Source: JBBPZA01 sp963797015 (GTDB lineage Bacteria > Actinomycetota > Thermoleophilia > Solirubrobacterales > Solirubrobacteraceae). Taken from it: DNA of 64,000 bases. Every line of letters begins with the position of its first letter. The first letter of the stretch is position 1. The stretch is from contig CAWCNV010000003.1 of the NCBI GenBank assembly GCA_963797015.1, forward strand, positions 248,001-312,000. Direction: 5' to 3'. Made by a program: the position numbers and the translations under genes. The notes under the pieces are model-generated. The model did no database searches. It saw nothing but the letters and a program-made list of their open reading frames with translations, and was not told the DNA's origin. Shown in pieces: positions 1 through 8,219 of this stretch.

Positions 1-698
1 GACAACCGAATGTCATCCTGATTCACGGCGCCTTTGCCGACGGATCGAGCTGGAGCGCCGTCATCGAGAAGCTGCAGGCCAAGGGTTACGACGTCACGGC
101 CCCGCAGTTCCCGGAGACATCCCTGGCCGACGATGTCGCCCGTCTGCGTCAGGCTCTCGCCTGGCTTGACGGACCGACAATCGTCGTCGGGCATTCCTAC
201 GGCGGCCAGATCATCACCGCGCTCGGCGACGACGCCCCCGGCGTGGTCGGCCTCGTCTACATCGCCGGGTTCGGACTCGACGAGGGCGAGACGCTGGCCG
301 GCCTCAACGGTGATTACCCGCCCCCGCCGGCTCTGGCGAACCTGATCGTCGACGAGAAGGGCTTCGGCCGCCTTCCCGAGGACGACTTCGTCGGCCACTT
401 CGCGGCGGATGTGGATCCCGCGAAGGCGAGGGTCATGCACGCCGCTCAGCAGCCGGTCGCGATGAGCGTCTTCGACGACGTCATGGGCACGCCGGCCTGG
501 AGGTCGCAGCCCTCGTGGTGCCTGGTCGCCACCAACGACGAGGCGATCGCGCCGGATGCCGAGCGGATGATGGCCGAGCGGATGGGAGCGGAGACGGTCG
601 AGGTGCCGTCGAGCCATGTCGCGATGGTCTCGCACCCCGATGAAGTCGTTGAGCTGGTCGAGGCGGCGGCGCGCACCGCTGCCGGCGCACCGGCTTGA
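1..698 (+). CDS. Alpha/beta hydrolase, 5'-truncated by window edge
   Basis: This is a serine alpha/beta-hydrolase of the small esterase/chloroperoxidase-like type, read in the frame beginning at base 3. The start codon lies outside the window. The visible part begins one strand before the oxyanion-hole motif HGAF. The nucleophile elbow GHSYGG follows about 65 residues later, and a candidate catalytic histidine sits in SSHVAMVSHP near the C-terminus. Acid residues are available between them. The fold and a hydrolytic role are well supported, but the substrate cannot be read from sequence. The next start, at 743, has a strong ribosome site, so the genes may be co-transcribed. Some relatives are annotated as salicylate or carboxyl esterases, which I cannot separate here. 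Confidence 0.85.
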   Translation, partial: QPNVILIHGAFADGSSWSAVIEKLQAKGYDVTAPQFPETSLADDVARLRQALAWLDGPTIVVGHSYGGQIITALGDDAPGVVGLVYIAGFGLDEGETLAGLNGDYPPPPALANLIVDEKGFGRLPEDDFVGHFAADVDPAKARVMHAAQQPVAMSVFDDVMGTPAWRSQPSWCLVATNDEAIAPDAERMMAERMGAETVEVPSSHVAMVSHPDEVVELVEAAARTAAGAPA

Positions 699-742
699 GA
701 GGCGTTTGACGAGAAGCAGGCGATCGAGAGAGGAAGGAGCTG

Positions 743-937
743 ATGGCGAGCTTCGACTACGACGTGGTGATCATCGGATCGACCATGAACGAGCTGGGTT
801 CGACCCAGCGGAGCGCGACGGCGACGTTACCGGCGTCCCCAGTCAACTGGGCTCACCAGGGAGCAGACCAGGGCACTCACGGGCGCGACGTGGAGGCGTC
901 AGGACAAAGCTTCGTGCGTCACTACGCTCGGTCTTGA
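743..937 (+). pseudogene. Truncated N-terminus of an FAD/NAD(P)-dependent oxidoreductase
   Basis: The reading frame opens after a strong Shine-Dalgarno site (GGAAGGAG, about 730-740). It encodes MASFDYDVVIIGS, the classic first beta strand of a Rossmann FAD-binding domain as in GMC oxidoreductases. Immediately after VVIIGS, where GxGxxG should continue, the sequence changes to about 49 residues with no domain character (rich in S, T, Q and R) and stops at 937. I read this as a deletion scar: the start and ribosome site of a flavoprotein are kept and the rest is lost. A 17-base perfect hairpin (793-809) lies right after the break. A real 64-residue peptide is possible but unlikely. Confidence 0.6.
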
Positions 938-949
938 GAGGAGATTCGC

Positions 950-1873
950 ATGAGCTCGCCGCCCGGCGCATCGCCCACGTCAGAAGGTCCCGGCTCCGCC
1001 TCGGACGACGGGACCGAACTTCGGGAGGGTTACGCCGAGGTCGGGGACGTGAGGCTGCATTACGTCGAGGCCGGCGACGGGCCACTGATCGTTCTGCTGC
1101 ACGGCTTCCCGGAGTTCTGGTATGGCTGGCGGCTGCAGATCGCGCCGCTCGCGGCGGCGGGCTTCCGCGTCGTCGCGCCCGACCTGCGGGGGTACAACCT
1201 GTCGTCCAAGCCGGACGGCGTCGCCGCGTACGGCGCCGGCAAGCTGGCCGCCGACGTCCGCGGTCTCATCCAGGAGCGCGGCGCCGAGTCCGCGCTCGTG
1301 GCCGGCCACGACTGGGGTGGAACCGCCGCCTGGACGCTCGCGATGAACCACCCCGAGGTCGTCGATCGGCTGGCCATCCTCGACGCGGCCCATCCGCGCA
1401 AGCTCAACGAGGGGCTGCGCCACCCCAGTCAGCTGCGGCGGTCCTGGTACTTCTTCTACTTCCAGCTCCCGGACCTGCCCGAGCGACACGTGCAGGCCGA
1501 CGACTGGGAGTTCTTCCAGGACTTCCTGCGCGACGCGCAGCCCCCGTACACGCCCGAGGAGATGAAGCGCTACATCGAGGCGTGGTCGCAGCCCGGCGCG
1601 GCGACGGCGATGATCAACTACTACCGCTTCGCGGTGCGACACTCGGCAGGCGAGATCCGTCCCATCACCGCGCCGACCCTCGTCATCTGGGGCGGAAGCG
1701 ACCGCTACCTCGGCCCCACGCTCGCCGAGCCCCACCACGACGACGTGCCCAACCTCGACCGCGTCGAGCGCCTGCCCGACGCCTCGCACTGGGTCCACCA
1801 CGACGAGGCCGAGCGCGTCAACCAGCTGCTCGTCGACTTCTTCGCTCCTGCCCGCACGACGTCGGCGGCGTAA
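950..1873 (+). CDS. Epoxide-hydrolase-like alpha/beta hydrolase
   Basis: The 307-residue protein has the soluble epoxide hydrolase/haloalkane dehalogenase arrangement. HGFPEFWYGW (about residue 51) forms the oxyanion loop. GHDWGG carries an aspartate nucleophile at residue 121 rather than serine, and the C-terminal histidine is in LPDASHWVHHDE. The usual cap domain, with Tyr-rich stretches such as YFFYFQLPDLP, lies between. Such enzymes open epoxides through an alkyl-enzyme ester, with cap tyrosines binding the oxygen. The start at 950 is supported by GAGGAG eight bases upstream. The next hydrolase begins 15 bases after its stop, so the two are probably one transcript. Dehalogenase or fluoroacetate-dehalogenase activity is an alternative. 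Confidence 0.85.
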   Translation: MSSPPGASPTSEGPGSASDDGTELREGYAEVGDVRLHYVEAGDGPLIVLLHGFPEFWYGWRLQIAPLAAAGFRVVAPDLRGYNLSSKPDGVAAYGAGKLAADVRGLIQERGAESALVAGHDWGGTAAWTLAMNHPEVVDRLAILDAAHPRKLNEGLRHPSQLRRSWYFFYFQLPDLPERHVQADDWEFFQDFLRDAQPPYTPEEMKRYIEAWSQPGAATAMINYYRFAVRHSAGEIRPITAPTLVIWGGSDRYLGPTLAEPHHDDVPNLDRVERLPDASHWVHHDEAERVNQLLVDFFAPARTTSAA

Positions 1874-1888
1874 CGCGCAGGCAGCCGC

Positions 1889-2818
1889 ATGTCAGCAACA
1901 GAGCGAGAACGGCTGCGCGGCGCGCTCGGCCCCGTCAAGCAGATCGCGGCCGGCCTCCTCGACGTCGGCTACGTCGACGTCGGCCCGCCCGACGGTCCTG
2001 CGGTCGTTCTGCTGCACGGCTGGCCGTACGACATCCACGCCTTCGCCACGGTCTCGCCGCTGCTGGCGGCGGCGGACTACCGGGTGATCGTCCCGTACCT
2101 GCGCGGCTTCGGCACGACGCGCTTTCTTTCCGACGGGACGTTCCGCAACGGGCAGCAGTCGGTCCTGGCGGTCGACGCCGTCGCGTTGATGGACGCCCTC
2201 GGGATCGAGAAGGCGGTCGTCGCGGGCGCCGACTGGGGAGCGCGGACGGCCGACGTCGTCGCGGCGCTCTGGCCGGAGCGCTGTGCCGGGCTCGTCTCGG
2301 TGAGCGGCTATCTGATCGGAAGCCAGCAGGCCGGCGAGCTGCCGTTGGCGCCGGAGGCCGAGCGGCAGTGGTGGTACCAGTACTACTTCGCGACCGAGCG
2401 CGGCCGGGCCGGGTACGAGCGCTACCGGCGCGAGTTCGCGAGGCTCATCTGGCGGACGGCCTCACCGCAGTGGGACTTCGACGACGCCACGTTCGAGCGC
2501 AGCGCCGCCTCCCTCGACAACCCGGATCACGTGGCGATCGTGATCCACAACTACCGGTGGCGGATCGGCCTGAGCGACGGCGAGCCGCAGTACGACACGC
2601 TGGAGCGCCGCCTGGCCGAGGCGCCCGTCATCAACGTGCCGACGATCACCCTCGAAGGCGACGCAAACGGCGCGCCGCATCCGGACCCCAGCTCCTACGC
2701 GAGGAAGTTCTCGGGCCCGCACTCGCACCGGAGCATCACCGGCGGCATTGGCCACAACCTGCCTCAGGAGGCGCCTGAGGCGTTCGCCCAGGCGGTCATC
2801 GACGTCAACACCCAGTAA
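1889..2818 (+). CDS. Epoxide-hydrolase-family alpha/beta hydrolase
   Basis: This 309-residue alpha/beta hydrolase has HGWPYD (about residue 43) as the oxyanion loop and AGADWGA as the nucleophile elbow, with aspartate 115 as the predicted nucleophile. The C-terminal histidine is in GIGHNLPQEAP. A large aromatic cap contains WWYQYYFATERG and HNYRWRIG. It resembles epoxide hydrolases and dehalogenases but is only distantly similar to the preceding hydrolase, so it is not a recent tandem copy. It starts 15 bases downstream of the previous stop, without an obvious ribosome site. The tandem arrangement suggests catabolism of an epoxide or halogenated compound, but no specific substrate is supported. 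Confidence 0.8.
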   Translation: MSATERERLRGALGPVKQIAAGLLDVGYVDVGPPDGPAVVLLHGWPYDIHAFATVSPLLAAADYRVIVPYLRGFGTTRFLSDGTFRNGQQSVLAVDAVALMDALGIEKAVVAGADWGARTADVVAALWPERCAGLVSVSGYLIGSQQAGELPLAPEAERQWWYQYYFATERGRAGYERYRREFARLIWRTASPQWDFDDATFERSAASLDNPDHVAIVIHNYRWRIGLSDGEPQYDTLERRLAEAPVINVPTITLEGDANGAPHPDPSSYARKFSGPHSHRSITGGIGHNLPQEAPEAFAQAVIDVNTQ

Positions 2819-2841
2819 GGAGCTGCACTTCGGCGGGCTCG

Positions 2842-3045
2842 GTGCATAGTCCGCAACCCTGCACCCGTCCGTCGACAAGTGGGAGTGGTCTCTTCTCCGT
2901 GGCCCGGTTGTGGCCCAAACCCCTCGGCGCGTTAGGCGAGACGATTGAGCTCCGGGTTGGAGACGTCGCGTACTTCAACGCCGGCACGCGATCGATCTGG
3001 ACGATCACGCAGCCGTTCAAGAAGTTCACGGTCATAGCCGCCTAA
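2842..3045 (+). pseudogene. C-terminal remnant of a cupin (DUF861-type) protein
   Basis: The last 33 codons encode ELRVGDVAYFNAGTRS followed by IWTITQPFKKFTVIA. This matches the final strands of small (S)-ureidoglycine-aminohydrolase-like cupins of about 110-120 residues, where the motif GDxxxFPAGTRSxWxVxExVRKxYV is typical. The 32 residues before it (MHSPQPCTRP onwards) are low-complexity and not cupin-like, so the N-terminal two thirds are missing. Together with the flavoprotein scar at 743 this suggests local deletions. The stretch from 3046 to 3145, up to the convergent transporter gene, shows nothing recognisable. Confidence 0.5.
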
Positions 3046-3145
3046 GGCCCCGGGCGCCCCAGATGGGTCGCGCGGCGGCGGAGCCGCAAAGGCCGAGCCC
3101 GAGCGCGCAGGCGGGTACCAGCGCCGCGCGGGGCCCGCACTCGAG

Positions 3146-4594
3146 TCAGGACGACTGTGCAGGAGCCGCCGTGGCGCGGCGCCGGCGCGGGTCGGCGAAG
3201 ACCACCGCGATCGCGAGCACCGGGAGCACCAGCAGCGCGAAGCCGACGCAGATGAGGAACGAGCGCCGGAAGCTGCGCGTGACCTTGTTCTCGATCACCG
3301 TGTAGGTCTGGTCCTCGAGCGCGCTGATCTGTGCGGCGGCCGCCGGGGTCGCCGCCTTTGCCTTCACCGGGTCGAACGCGGGACCGAGGTTGGGCAGGCT
3401 GCCGCGCGGCAGGTCGGAGGAGATCTGGAGCAGCCGGACGATCACCTGGGCCTTGGCCGGCTGAGGAGCGGGAGACCGCGCGATGGTCTGGGCGATCGGG
3501 ACCGTGACCTGGTCACGGGCGGTGTTGATGTCGTCGACGAACAGGGGGGTTAGGACCACCAGGCCCAGAATGAGCCCGGCCTCGCGCGCGGCGGACGTGA
3601 TCCCGGCTCGCACCGTGGTCGAACCCGAGACGCCCATGGCCGCGTCGCTGAGCGTGGTGAAGGCGAGCCCCAAGCCGGTTCCGCACAGGGCGAGCGCGAT
3701 CACCACGACCAGCACGTCGCGCTGGGTCAGCGCGGCGATCATGCCGAGCCCGCCCGCGAGCAGTAACGCCCCCGCTCCCGCGAGCCAGGGCGAGGATCTG
3801 CCGCGTATCGCGCGCTCGACCAGCAAGGTGGTCACGGGGATGGCGCTGACGATGGCCGCGGCGGCGATCGGCTCGAGCCGCCAGACCTCGATCAGCAGGA
3901 TCACCACGAGGAACAGCGCGCCGATCAGGGCTGCGGACAGGAGCAGCAGGGCGAGGTTCGCGAAACGGCGATCGATCGGCTTGCGCGCGCCCGACTCCTC
4001 GAGCACGGGGCGGAACGAGTGGTGCGGCGCGGCCAGCACGGCCACGATCGCCAGCGCGGCCGCCGGGGCCTGGGCCAGGAAGATCGCGCGCCAGTCGAAG
4101 AGCTGGGTCAGAAGGCCGCCGAGCGCCGGGCCGATGGCGGCCCCGATCGCGGCGGCCGCCGCCCATTCAGCTGTGGGGGAGTCGCCGGGCCGGGCGACGC
4201 CGGCCAGGAGCGGGAGCGTCGCGCACAGGAGCAGCGCGCCGCCGAGCCCCTGGATGGAGCGCGTGATCACCAGCAGCTCGAGGCTGTTGGCCGTCCCGCA
4301 ACCGATCGACGCGATCCCGAACAACGTCAGCCCGGCGAGCAGCGTCGAGCGCGAGCTGAGCTTGCGAGCGGCTGCCAGGTAGGCGAGCACGCCGACGATC
4401 AGCGCGATGTTGTAGGCCATGATCACCCACACCACGTGCGAGATCGTCGTGTCGAGCTGGTCGACGATCTGCGGCAGCGCGAGGACGACGATCGAGGCGT
4501 CGGCGAACGCCAGCCCTACGGCGAAGCGCACGGTCCGGTCGCGCCAGGAGCGATCCGCCCAACCGTGATCCTGCGACGGCGTGACTGAACTCAT
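3146..4594 (-). CDS. MFS transporter (DHA2-like)
   Basis: This 482-residue polytopic membrane protein belongs to the major facilitator superfamily. The first helices carry DASIVVLALPQIVDQL and VWVIMAYNIAL, typical of the 14-helix DHA2 drug:H+ antiporters. A loop RKLSSRS resembles the conserved motif between helices 2 and 3, and RSIQGLGGALL matches the motif C region. A periplasmic-size loop near the end (about residues 375-440) precedes the final helix. I start it at ATG 4594, 13 bases after the hyuB stop. An in-frame start at 4636 would overlap hyuB. Its position behind hyuAB suggests uptake or efflux linked to a cyclic amide, but this is inference. Confidence 0.85.
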   Translation of the reverse strand: MSSVTPSQDHGWADRSWRDRTVRFAVGLAFADASIVVLALPQIVDQLDTTISHVVWVIMAYNIALIVGVLAYLAAARKLSSRSTLLAGLTLFGIASIGCGTANSLELLVITRSIQGLGGALLLCATLPLLAGVARPGDSPTAEWAAAAAIGAAIGPALGGLLTQLFDWRAIFLAQAPAAALAIVAVLAAPHHSFRPVLEESGARKPIDRRFANLALLLLSAALIGALFLVVILLIEVWRLEPIAAAAIVSAIPVTTLLVERAIRGRSSPWLAGAGALLLAGGLGMIAALTQRDVLVVVIALALCGTGLGLAFTTLSDAAMGVSGSTTVRAGITSAAREAGLILGLVVLTPLFVDDINTARDQVTVPIAQTIARSPAPQPAKAQVIVRLLQISSDLPRGSLPNLGPAFDPVKAKAATPAAAAQISALEDQTYTVIENKVTRSFRRSFLICVGFALLVLPVLAIAVVFADPRRRRATAAPAQSS

Positions 4595-4607
4595 GCGGGC
4601 GGCAAGG

Positions 4608-6176
4608 CTACTGGTCTCGCCGTCCCCAGCCGCCACCGCCAGGGGTCCGGATCTCGACCAGCGAGCCCTCGGGGAGCGGCCGCGAGGCCTTGGGCGGCAG
4701 CGCTTCGCCGTCCAGCAGGTTCTCGCCGGGGCGTCCCGGCTCGCCTCCCGCGCGGCCCTGCGGGGCGTGGCGGCGGCGGTCGGTGAGCAGTGAGAGCGAG
4801 GCGTCCTCGAGCGCGCGGACCGCGCGCGCGACGCCGTCGCCCCCGCGGTGCTCGCCGTCGCCCCCGCTGCCCGGCAGCAGCTCGTAGCGCTCCACGCGCA
4901 GCGGGTACTCGAGCTCGAGCGCCTCGATGGGCGTGTTGAGCGTGTTGCTCATGCCGACGTGCACCCCCGACGGGCCGGGGCCGGCCGCGCTGGCTCCCTG
5001 CCCGCCGCCGATGGTCTCGTAGTAGGTCCAGCCGGGGCCCCCGATGACGAGATTGTTCATGGTGCCCTGACCCTCGGCGGGGATGGGGGGGAGCGGGTCG
5101 GCGGAGCGGCCCTCGGCGGCGACGGGCCCGAACTGCGCGAGCGCTCGCAATACCGTGTCGGCCACGCGCTGGCTGGTCTCCACGTTCCCGGCCACGACCG
5201 CCGCCGGACGGCGGGCGTTGACGAGGCTGCCCTCGCGCGCGTGGATCTCGAGCGGCGCGTAGGTGCCCGCGTTGGCCGGCACGTCGGCGGGCAGCAGCAC
5301 CCGCAGCGCGAAGTAGCACGCCGAGCGTGTCACGGCGAGCGGGCAGTTCACGTTGCCCGGGACCTGGTCGGCGGTGCGCTCGAAGTCGATCGTCAGCTCG
5401 TCCCCGGCCAGTGTCACCCGCACCCTGATCGGCACGTCCTCGTCGCCCACGCCGTCGCCTTCGAGCTCGCCCTCGGCCTCGTGCTCGCCGTCTTCGAGCG
5501 CGCCGAGCACGTCGCGCGTGCGGCGCTCGGCGTAGGCGACCACCTCGTCGTAGGCGGCCTCGACCAGCGCGCGCCCGCGGCGGGCGACGAGCTCGCCCAG
5601 CCTCCGCTCGCCGAGGCGGTTGGCGGCGAGCTGAGCGCGCAGGTCGCCGCGGCGCACATCGGGCGTGCGCACGTTGGCGAGCAGCACCGCCAGCACGTCG
5701 TCCACCAGCTCGCCGCCGGCGGCAAGCCGCACCGGCGGCAGCACCAGCCCCTCCTGGTAGATCTCGCGCGAGTCCGCGGGCATCGATCCCGGGCGCATCC
5801 CGCCCACGTCGGAGTGGTGCGCGCGCGTCACCGCGAAGCCGAGCAGCTCGCCCTCGACGGTCATGGGGGAGACCAGCGTCAGGTCGGGGAGGTGGGTGCC
5901 GCCCGTGAACGGGTCGTTGAGGAGAAAGACGTCGCCCGGCCGGGGATCGCGCTCGCGTACTGCGGCGACCGCCTCGGGCATCGCGCCCAGGTGCACCGGT
6001 ATGTGCTCGGCCTGCGCCACCATCCGGCCGGCGGGGTCGAACAGCGCGGCCGAGCAGTCGCGGCGTTCCTTGATGTTGGAGGAGAACGCGCCGTGCACGA
6101 GCAGCGCGCCCATCTCCTCGGCGATCCCCGAGAGCGCGCTGGAGAGAACGGACAGGGTGACCGGGTCGAGCGTCAT
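4608..6176 (-). CDS. hyuB: Hydantoinase/oxoprolinase subunit B
   Basis: The 522-residue protein is the B subunit of the ATP-dependent hydantoinase/5-oxoprolinase/acetone carboxylase family. Family hallmarks are the N-terminal DPVTLSVLSSALSGIAEEMG, then HGAFSSNIKERRDCSAALFD, LNDPFTGGTHLPDLT, the acidic LTIDFERTADQVPGNVNCP, and the C-terminal IRTPGGGGWG. With HyuA it hydrolyses a cyclic amide such as N-methylhydantoin or 5-oxoproline with ATP cleavage, in the cytoplasm. Its start overlaps the hyuA stop by 4 bases (ATGA), which implies translational coupling and a stoichiometric complex. Length is normal for the family. The exact substrate is undetermined. Confidence 0.92.
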   Translation of the reverse strand: MTLDPVTLSVLSSALSGIAEEMGALLVHGAFSSNIKERRDCSAALFDPAGRMVAQAEHIPVHLGAMPEAVAAVRERDPRPGDVFLLNDPFTGGTHLPDLTLVSPMTVEGELLGFAVTRAHHSDVGGMRPGSMPADSREIYQEGLVLPPVRLAAGGELVDDVLAVLLANVRTPDVRRGDLRAQLAANRLGERRLGELVARRGRALVEAAYDEVVAYAERRTRDVLGALEDGEHEAEGELEGDGVGDEDVPIRVRVTLAGDELTIDFERTADQVPGNVNCPLAVTRSACYFALRVLLPADVPANAGTYAPLEIHAREGSLVNARRPAAVVAGNVETSQRVADTVLRALAQFGPVAAEGRSADPLPPIPAEGQGTMNNLVIGGPGWTYYETIGGGQGASAAGPGPSGVHVGMSNTLNTPIEALELEYPLRVERYELLPGSGGDGEHRGGDGVARAVRALEDASLSLLTDRRRHAPQGRAGGEPGRPGENLLDGEALPPKASRPLPEGSLVEIRTPGGGGWGRRDQ

Positions 6177-8128
6177 CGCTCACGCTCGAGCACGAGCGTC
6201 CCCGCCGCGTCGATCTCGCCGGCCCAGCCCGTGGCGGCCACGCACGTGGCCTCGGCGAACTCCACGATCGCCGGGCCCTCCACGCGCGAACCGGCCCCGA
6301 GCCGGTCGCGCTGCCACACGTCGATCTCCTCCCAGCCCTCGACGACGTGCACACGCCTGCGCCCCGGCTCCGCGTCCTCGCCCCGCTCCTCGCGCAGCTC
6401 CGGCTTGGGGACCGCGACCGTCGCCACGACCCGGGCGGCGACGAGCTCGACCGGCTCGTCCTCCATGCGGTACCCGAAGCGCCGCTCGTGCGCCGCGTGG
6501 AAGCGCTGGACGAGCGCGCCGGGATCGTCGGCGGGCACGGTCAGCTCGAAGGCCTGGCCGCGGTAGCGCAGGTCGGCGCGGCGGCGGCAAGCCGGCTCGT
6601 CGAGGTCGGCTCTCGCGGAGCGCTCGAGCGCCTCGCACGCCCGCTCGACGCGCTCGGGGTCGACGTCGCCGAGCAGCGGCGCCACGTAGTCGCGGCGCAG
6701 ATCGGAGATCGCGAGCCCCAGCGCGCTCAGCACGCCGCCGGCGCGCGGCACCATGACCGTTCCCATCCCGAGTTCCTCGGCGAGCGCGCACGCGTGCATC
6801 GCGCCGGCGCCGCCGAACGCAACCAGCGCGAAGTCCCGCGGGTCGAGGCCCCTCTGGACGGTGACGACGCGCAGGGCGCGGACCATCCCGGCGTCGGCGA
6901 CGCGCACGATGCCGCGCGCGGTCTCGAGCGCGTCGAGTCCCAGTCTCCGCCCCAGTCTCTCCAGCGCCTCCTCGGCACGGGCGCGATCGAGCGTGACCTC
7001 GCCGCCCAGCCGTGCGCCGTCGGCGAGGTGGCCGAGGAACAGGTCGGCGTCGGTGACCGTCGGCTCCTCGCCGCCGCGTCCGTAGGCGGCGGGGCCGGGC
7101 TCGGCGCCCGCCGACCGTGGCCCGACGCGCAGCGCGCCGCCCGCGTCGGCCCACGCCACCGAGCCGCCGCCGGCGCTGACCGTGTGCACGTCGACCATCG
7201 GCAGCTTCAGCGGCACGCCGGCGACCTCGGACTCGGTCGTGGTCTGGGCCTCGCCCCCCACGATCGGCGCGACGTCGGTGCTGGTGCCACCCATGTCGAA
7301 GCTGATCACGTCGTCCCGGCCCGACGCGCGCGCGACGAAGGCGGCGCCCACTACGCCCCCGGCCGGCCCGGATAGCACGCAGCCGGCGACCCCGCTGGCC
7401 GCGGCTTCGAGATCGACGACGCCGCCCGAGGACTGCATGACCAGCGGGCGCGGAAGGCCGGCCTGCGCCGCGCGCTCGGCCAGCCGGCTCAGGTAGGAGT
7501 GCAGCCGCGGCGCCAGGTAGGCGTCGGCCGCCGTCGTCGAGAAGCGCTCGAATTCGCGCATCTCGGGCAGCACCTCGCTGGAGAGCGAGACGCGCACGCC
7601 GGGCAGCGCTTCGCGGAGCGCGTCGCCCACGCGGCGCTCGTGCTCGGGGTGCAGGAACGCGAACAGCAGGCAGACCGCTACCGCGTCGACCTCGGCCGCG
7701 TCGACGGCGTCGACGGCGGCGGCGAGCGACGCCTCGTCGATGGGCTCGAGCTCGCCCCCCGGTCCCATCCGCTCGCGGACCGTGAAGCGCAGCTCGCGCG
7801 GCACCAGCGCCGGAGGGCGCGCGGCCGTGAGGTCGTAGAGCGAGGCACGGTTCTGGCGCCCGATCTCGATCAGGTCGCGGAAGCCCTCGGTGGTGACCAG
7901 CGCGGTGCGCCCGCCGCGGCGCTCGAGCAGCGCGTTGGTGGCCACGGTCATCCCGTGCGCGAGCGCCGTGACCTGCTCGCCCTCGAGCCCCCCGGCCCGC
8001 ACGGCGGCCAGCGCGCCCTCGGACTGGTCGCGCGGAGTCGAGGGGACCTTCGCCGTGCGCAGCTCGCCGTCGGCGAACGCGACGAGGTCGGTGAACGTCC
8101 CCCCGACGTCGATGCCGATGCGCGCCAT
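6173..8128 (-). CDS. hyuA: Hydantoinase/oxoprolinase subunit A
   Basis: The 651-residue protein is the ATP-binding A subunit of the hydantoinase/oxoprolinase family, with an ASKHA-type fold. The N-terminal phosphate-1 motif is IGIDVGGTFTDLVAF. The central segment SFDMGGTSTDVAPI and the later GGAGAMHACALAEELG are diagnostic. It phosphorylates or otherwise activates the cyclic amide that HyuB then opens. The gene heads a three-gene minus-strand operon (hyuA, hyuB, MFS). The start at 8128 is preceded by TAGAAC six bases upstream and no Shine-Dalgarno, so the mRNA may be leaderless. No allantoinase, racemase or carbamoylase gene lies nearby, so a 5-oxoprolinase-like salvage role is as likely as hydantoin use. 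Confidence 0.92.
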   Translation of the reverse strand: MARIGIDVGGTFTDLVAFADGELRTAKVPSTPRDQSEGALAAVRAGGLEGEQVTALAHGMTVATNALLERRGGRTALVTTEGFRDLIEIGRQNRASLYDLTAARPPALVPRELRFTVRERMGPGGELEPIDEASLAAAVDAVDAAEVDAVAVCLLFAFLHPEHERRVGDALREALPGVRVSLSSEVLPEMREFERFSTTAADAYLAPRLHSYLSRLAERAAQAGLPRPLVMQSSGGVVDLEAAASGVAGCVLSGPAGGVVGAAFVARASGRDDVISFDMGGTSTDVAPIVGGEAQTTTESEVAGVPLKLPMVDVHTVSAGGGSVAWADAGGALRVGPRSAGAEPGPAAYGRGGEEPTVTDADLFLGHLADGARLGGEVTLDRARAEEALERLGRRLGLDALETARGIVRVADAGMVRALRVVTVQRGLDPRDFALVAFGGAGAMHACALAEELGMGTVMVPRAGGVLSALGLAISDLRRDYVAPLLGDVDPERVERACEALERSARADLDEPACRRRADLRYRGQAFELTVPADDPGALVQRFHAAHERRFGYRMEDEPVELVAARVVATVAVPKPELREERGEDAEPGRRRVHVVEGWEEIDVWQRDRLGAGSRVEGPAIVEFAEATCVAATGWAGEIDAAGTLVLERER

Positions 8129-8219
8129 CGCGGTGTTCTACCGGAGGTCGAGCCGGCCGGAGATCCGTTTCGACCGCCGGTCCACCGGCGCGCGTTCGTC
8201 ACGGGCGTAGCATCCGACC
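8129..8219. promoter_or_regulatory. Divergent promoter region, hyuA / ATP-grasp operon
   Basis: This 91-base gap separates divergent starts. On the plus strand TAGCAT (8208-8213) sits six bases before ATG 8220. On the minus strand TAGAAC (8135-8140) sits six bases before ATG 8128. Neither gene has a purine-rich ribosome site, so both look like -10 elements of leaderless transcripts. No convincing -35 hexamer or operator palindrome is visible between them. Confidence 0.5.

Noticed and set aside
793..809. T-arm-like sequence (GGTTCGACC) suggesting a tRNA fragment or attachment site
   Set aside because: The stem and loop offsets do not fit a tRNA T-arm, and no acceptor, D or anticodon arm is found around it. 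It is a simple 7-base hairpin.
950..2818. Recent tandem duplication of alpha/beta hydrolases
   Set aside because: The two hydrolases share only fold motifs. Oxyanion loop, elbow and cap differ widely, so they are separate subfamilies.
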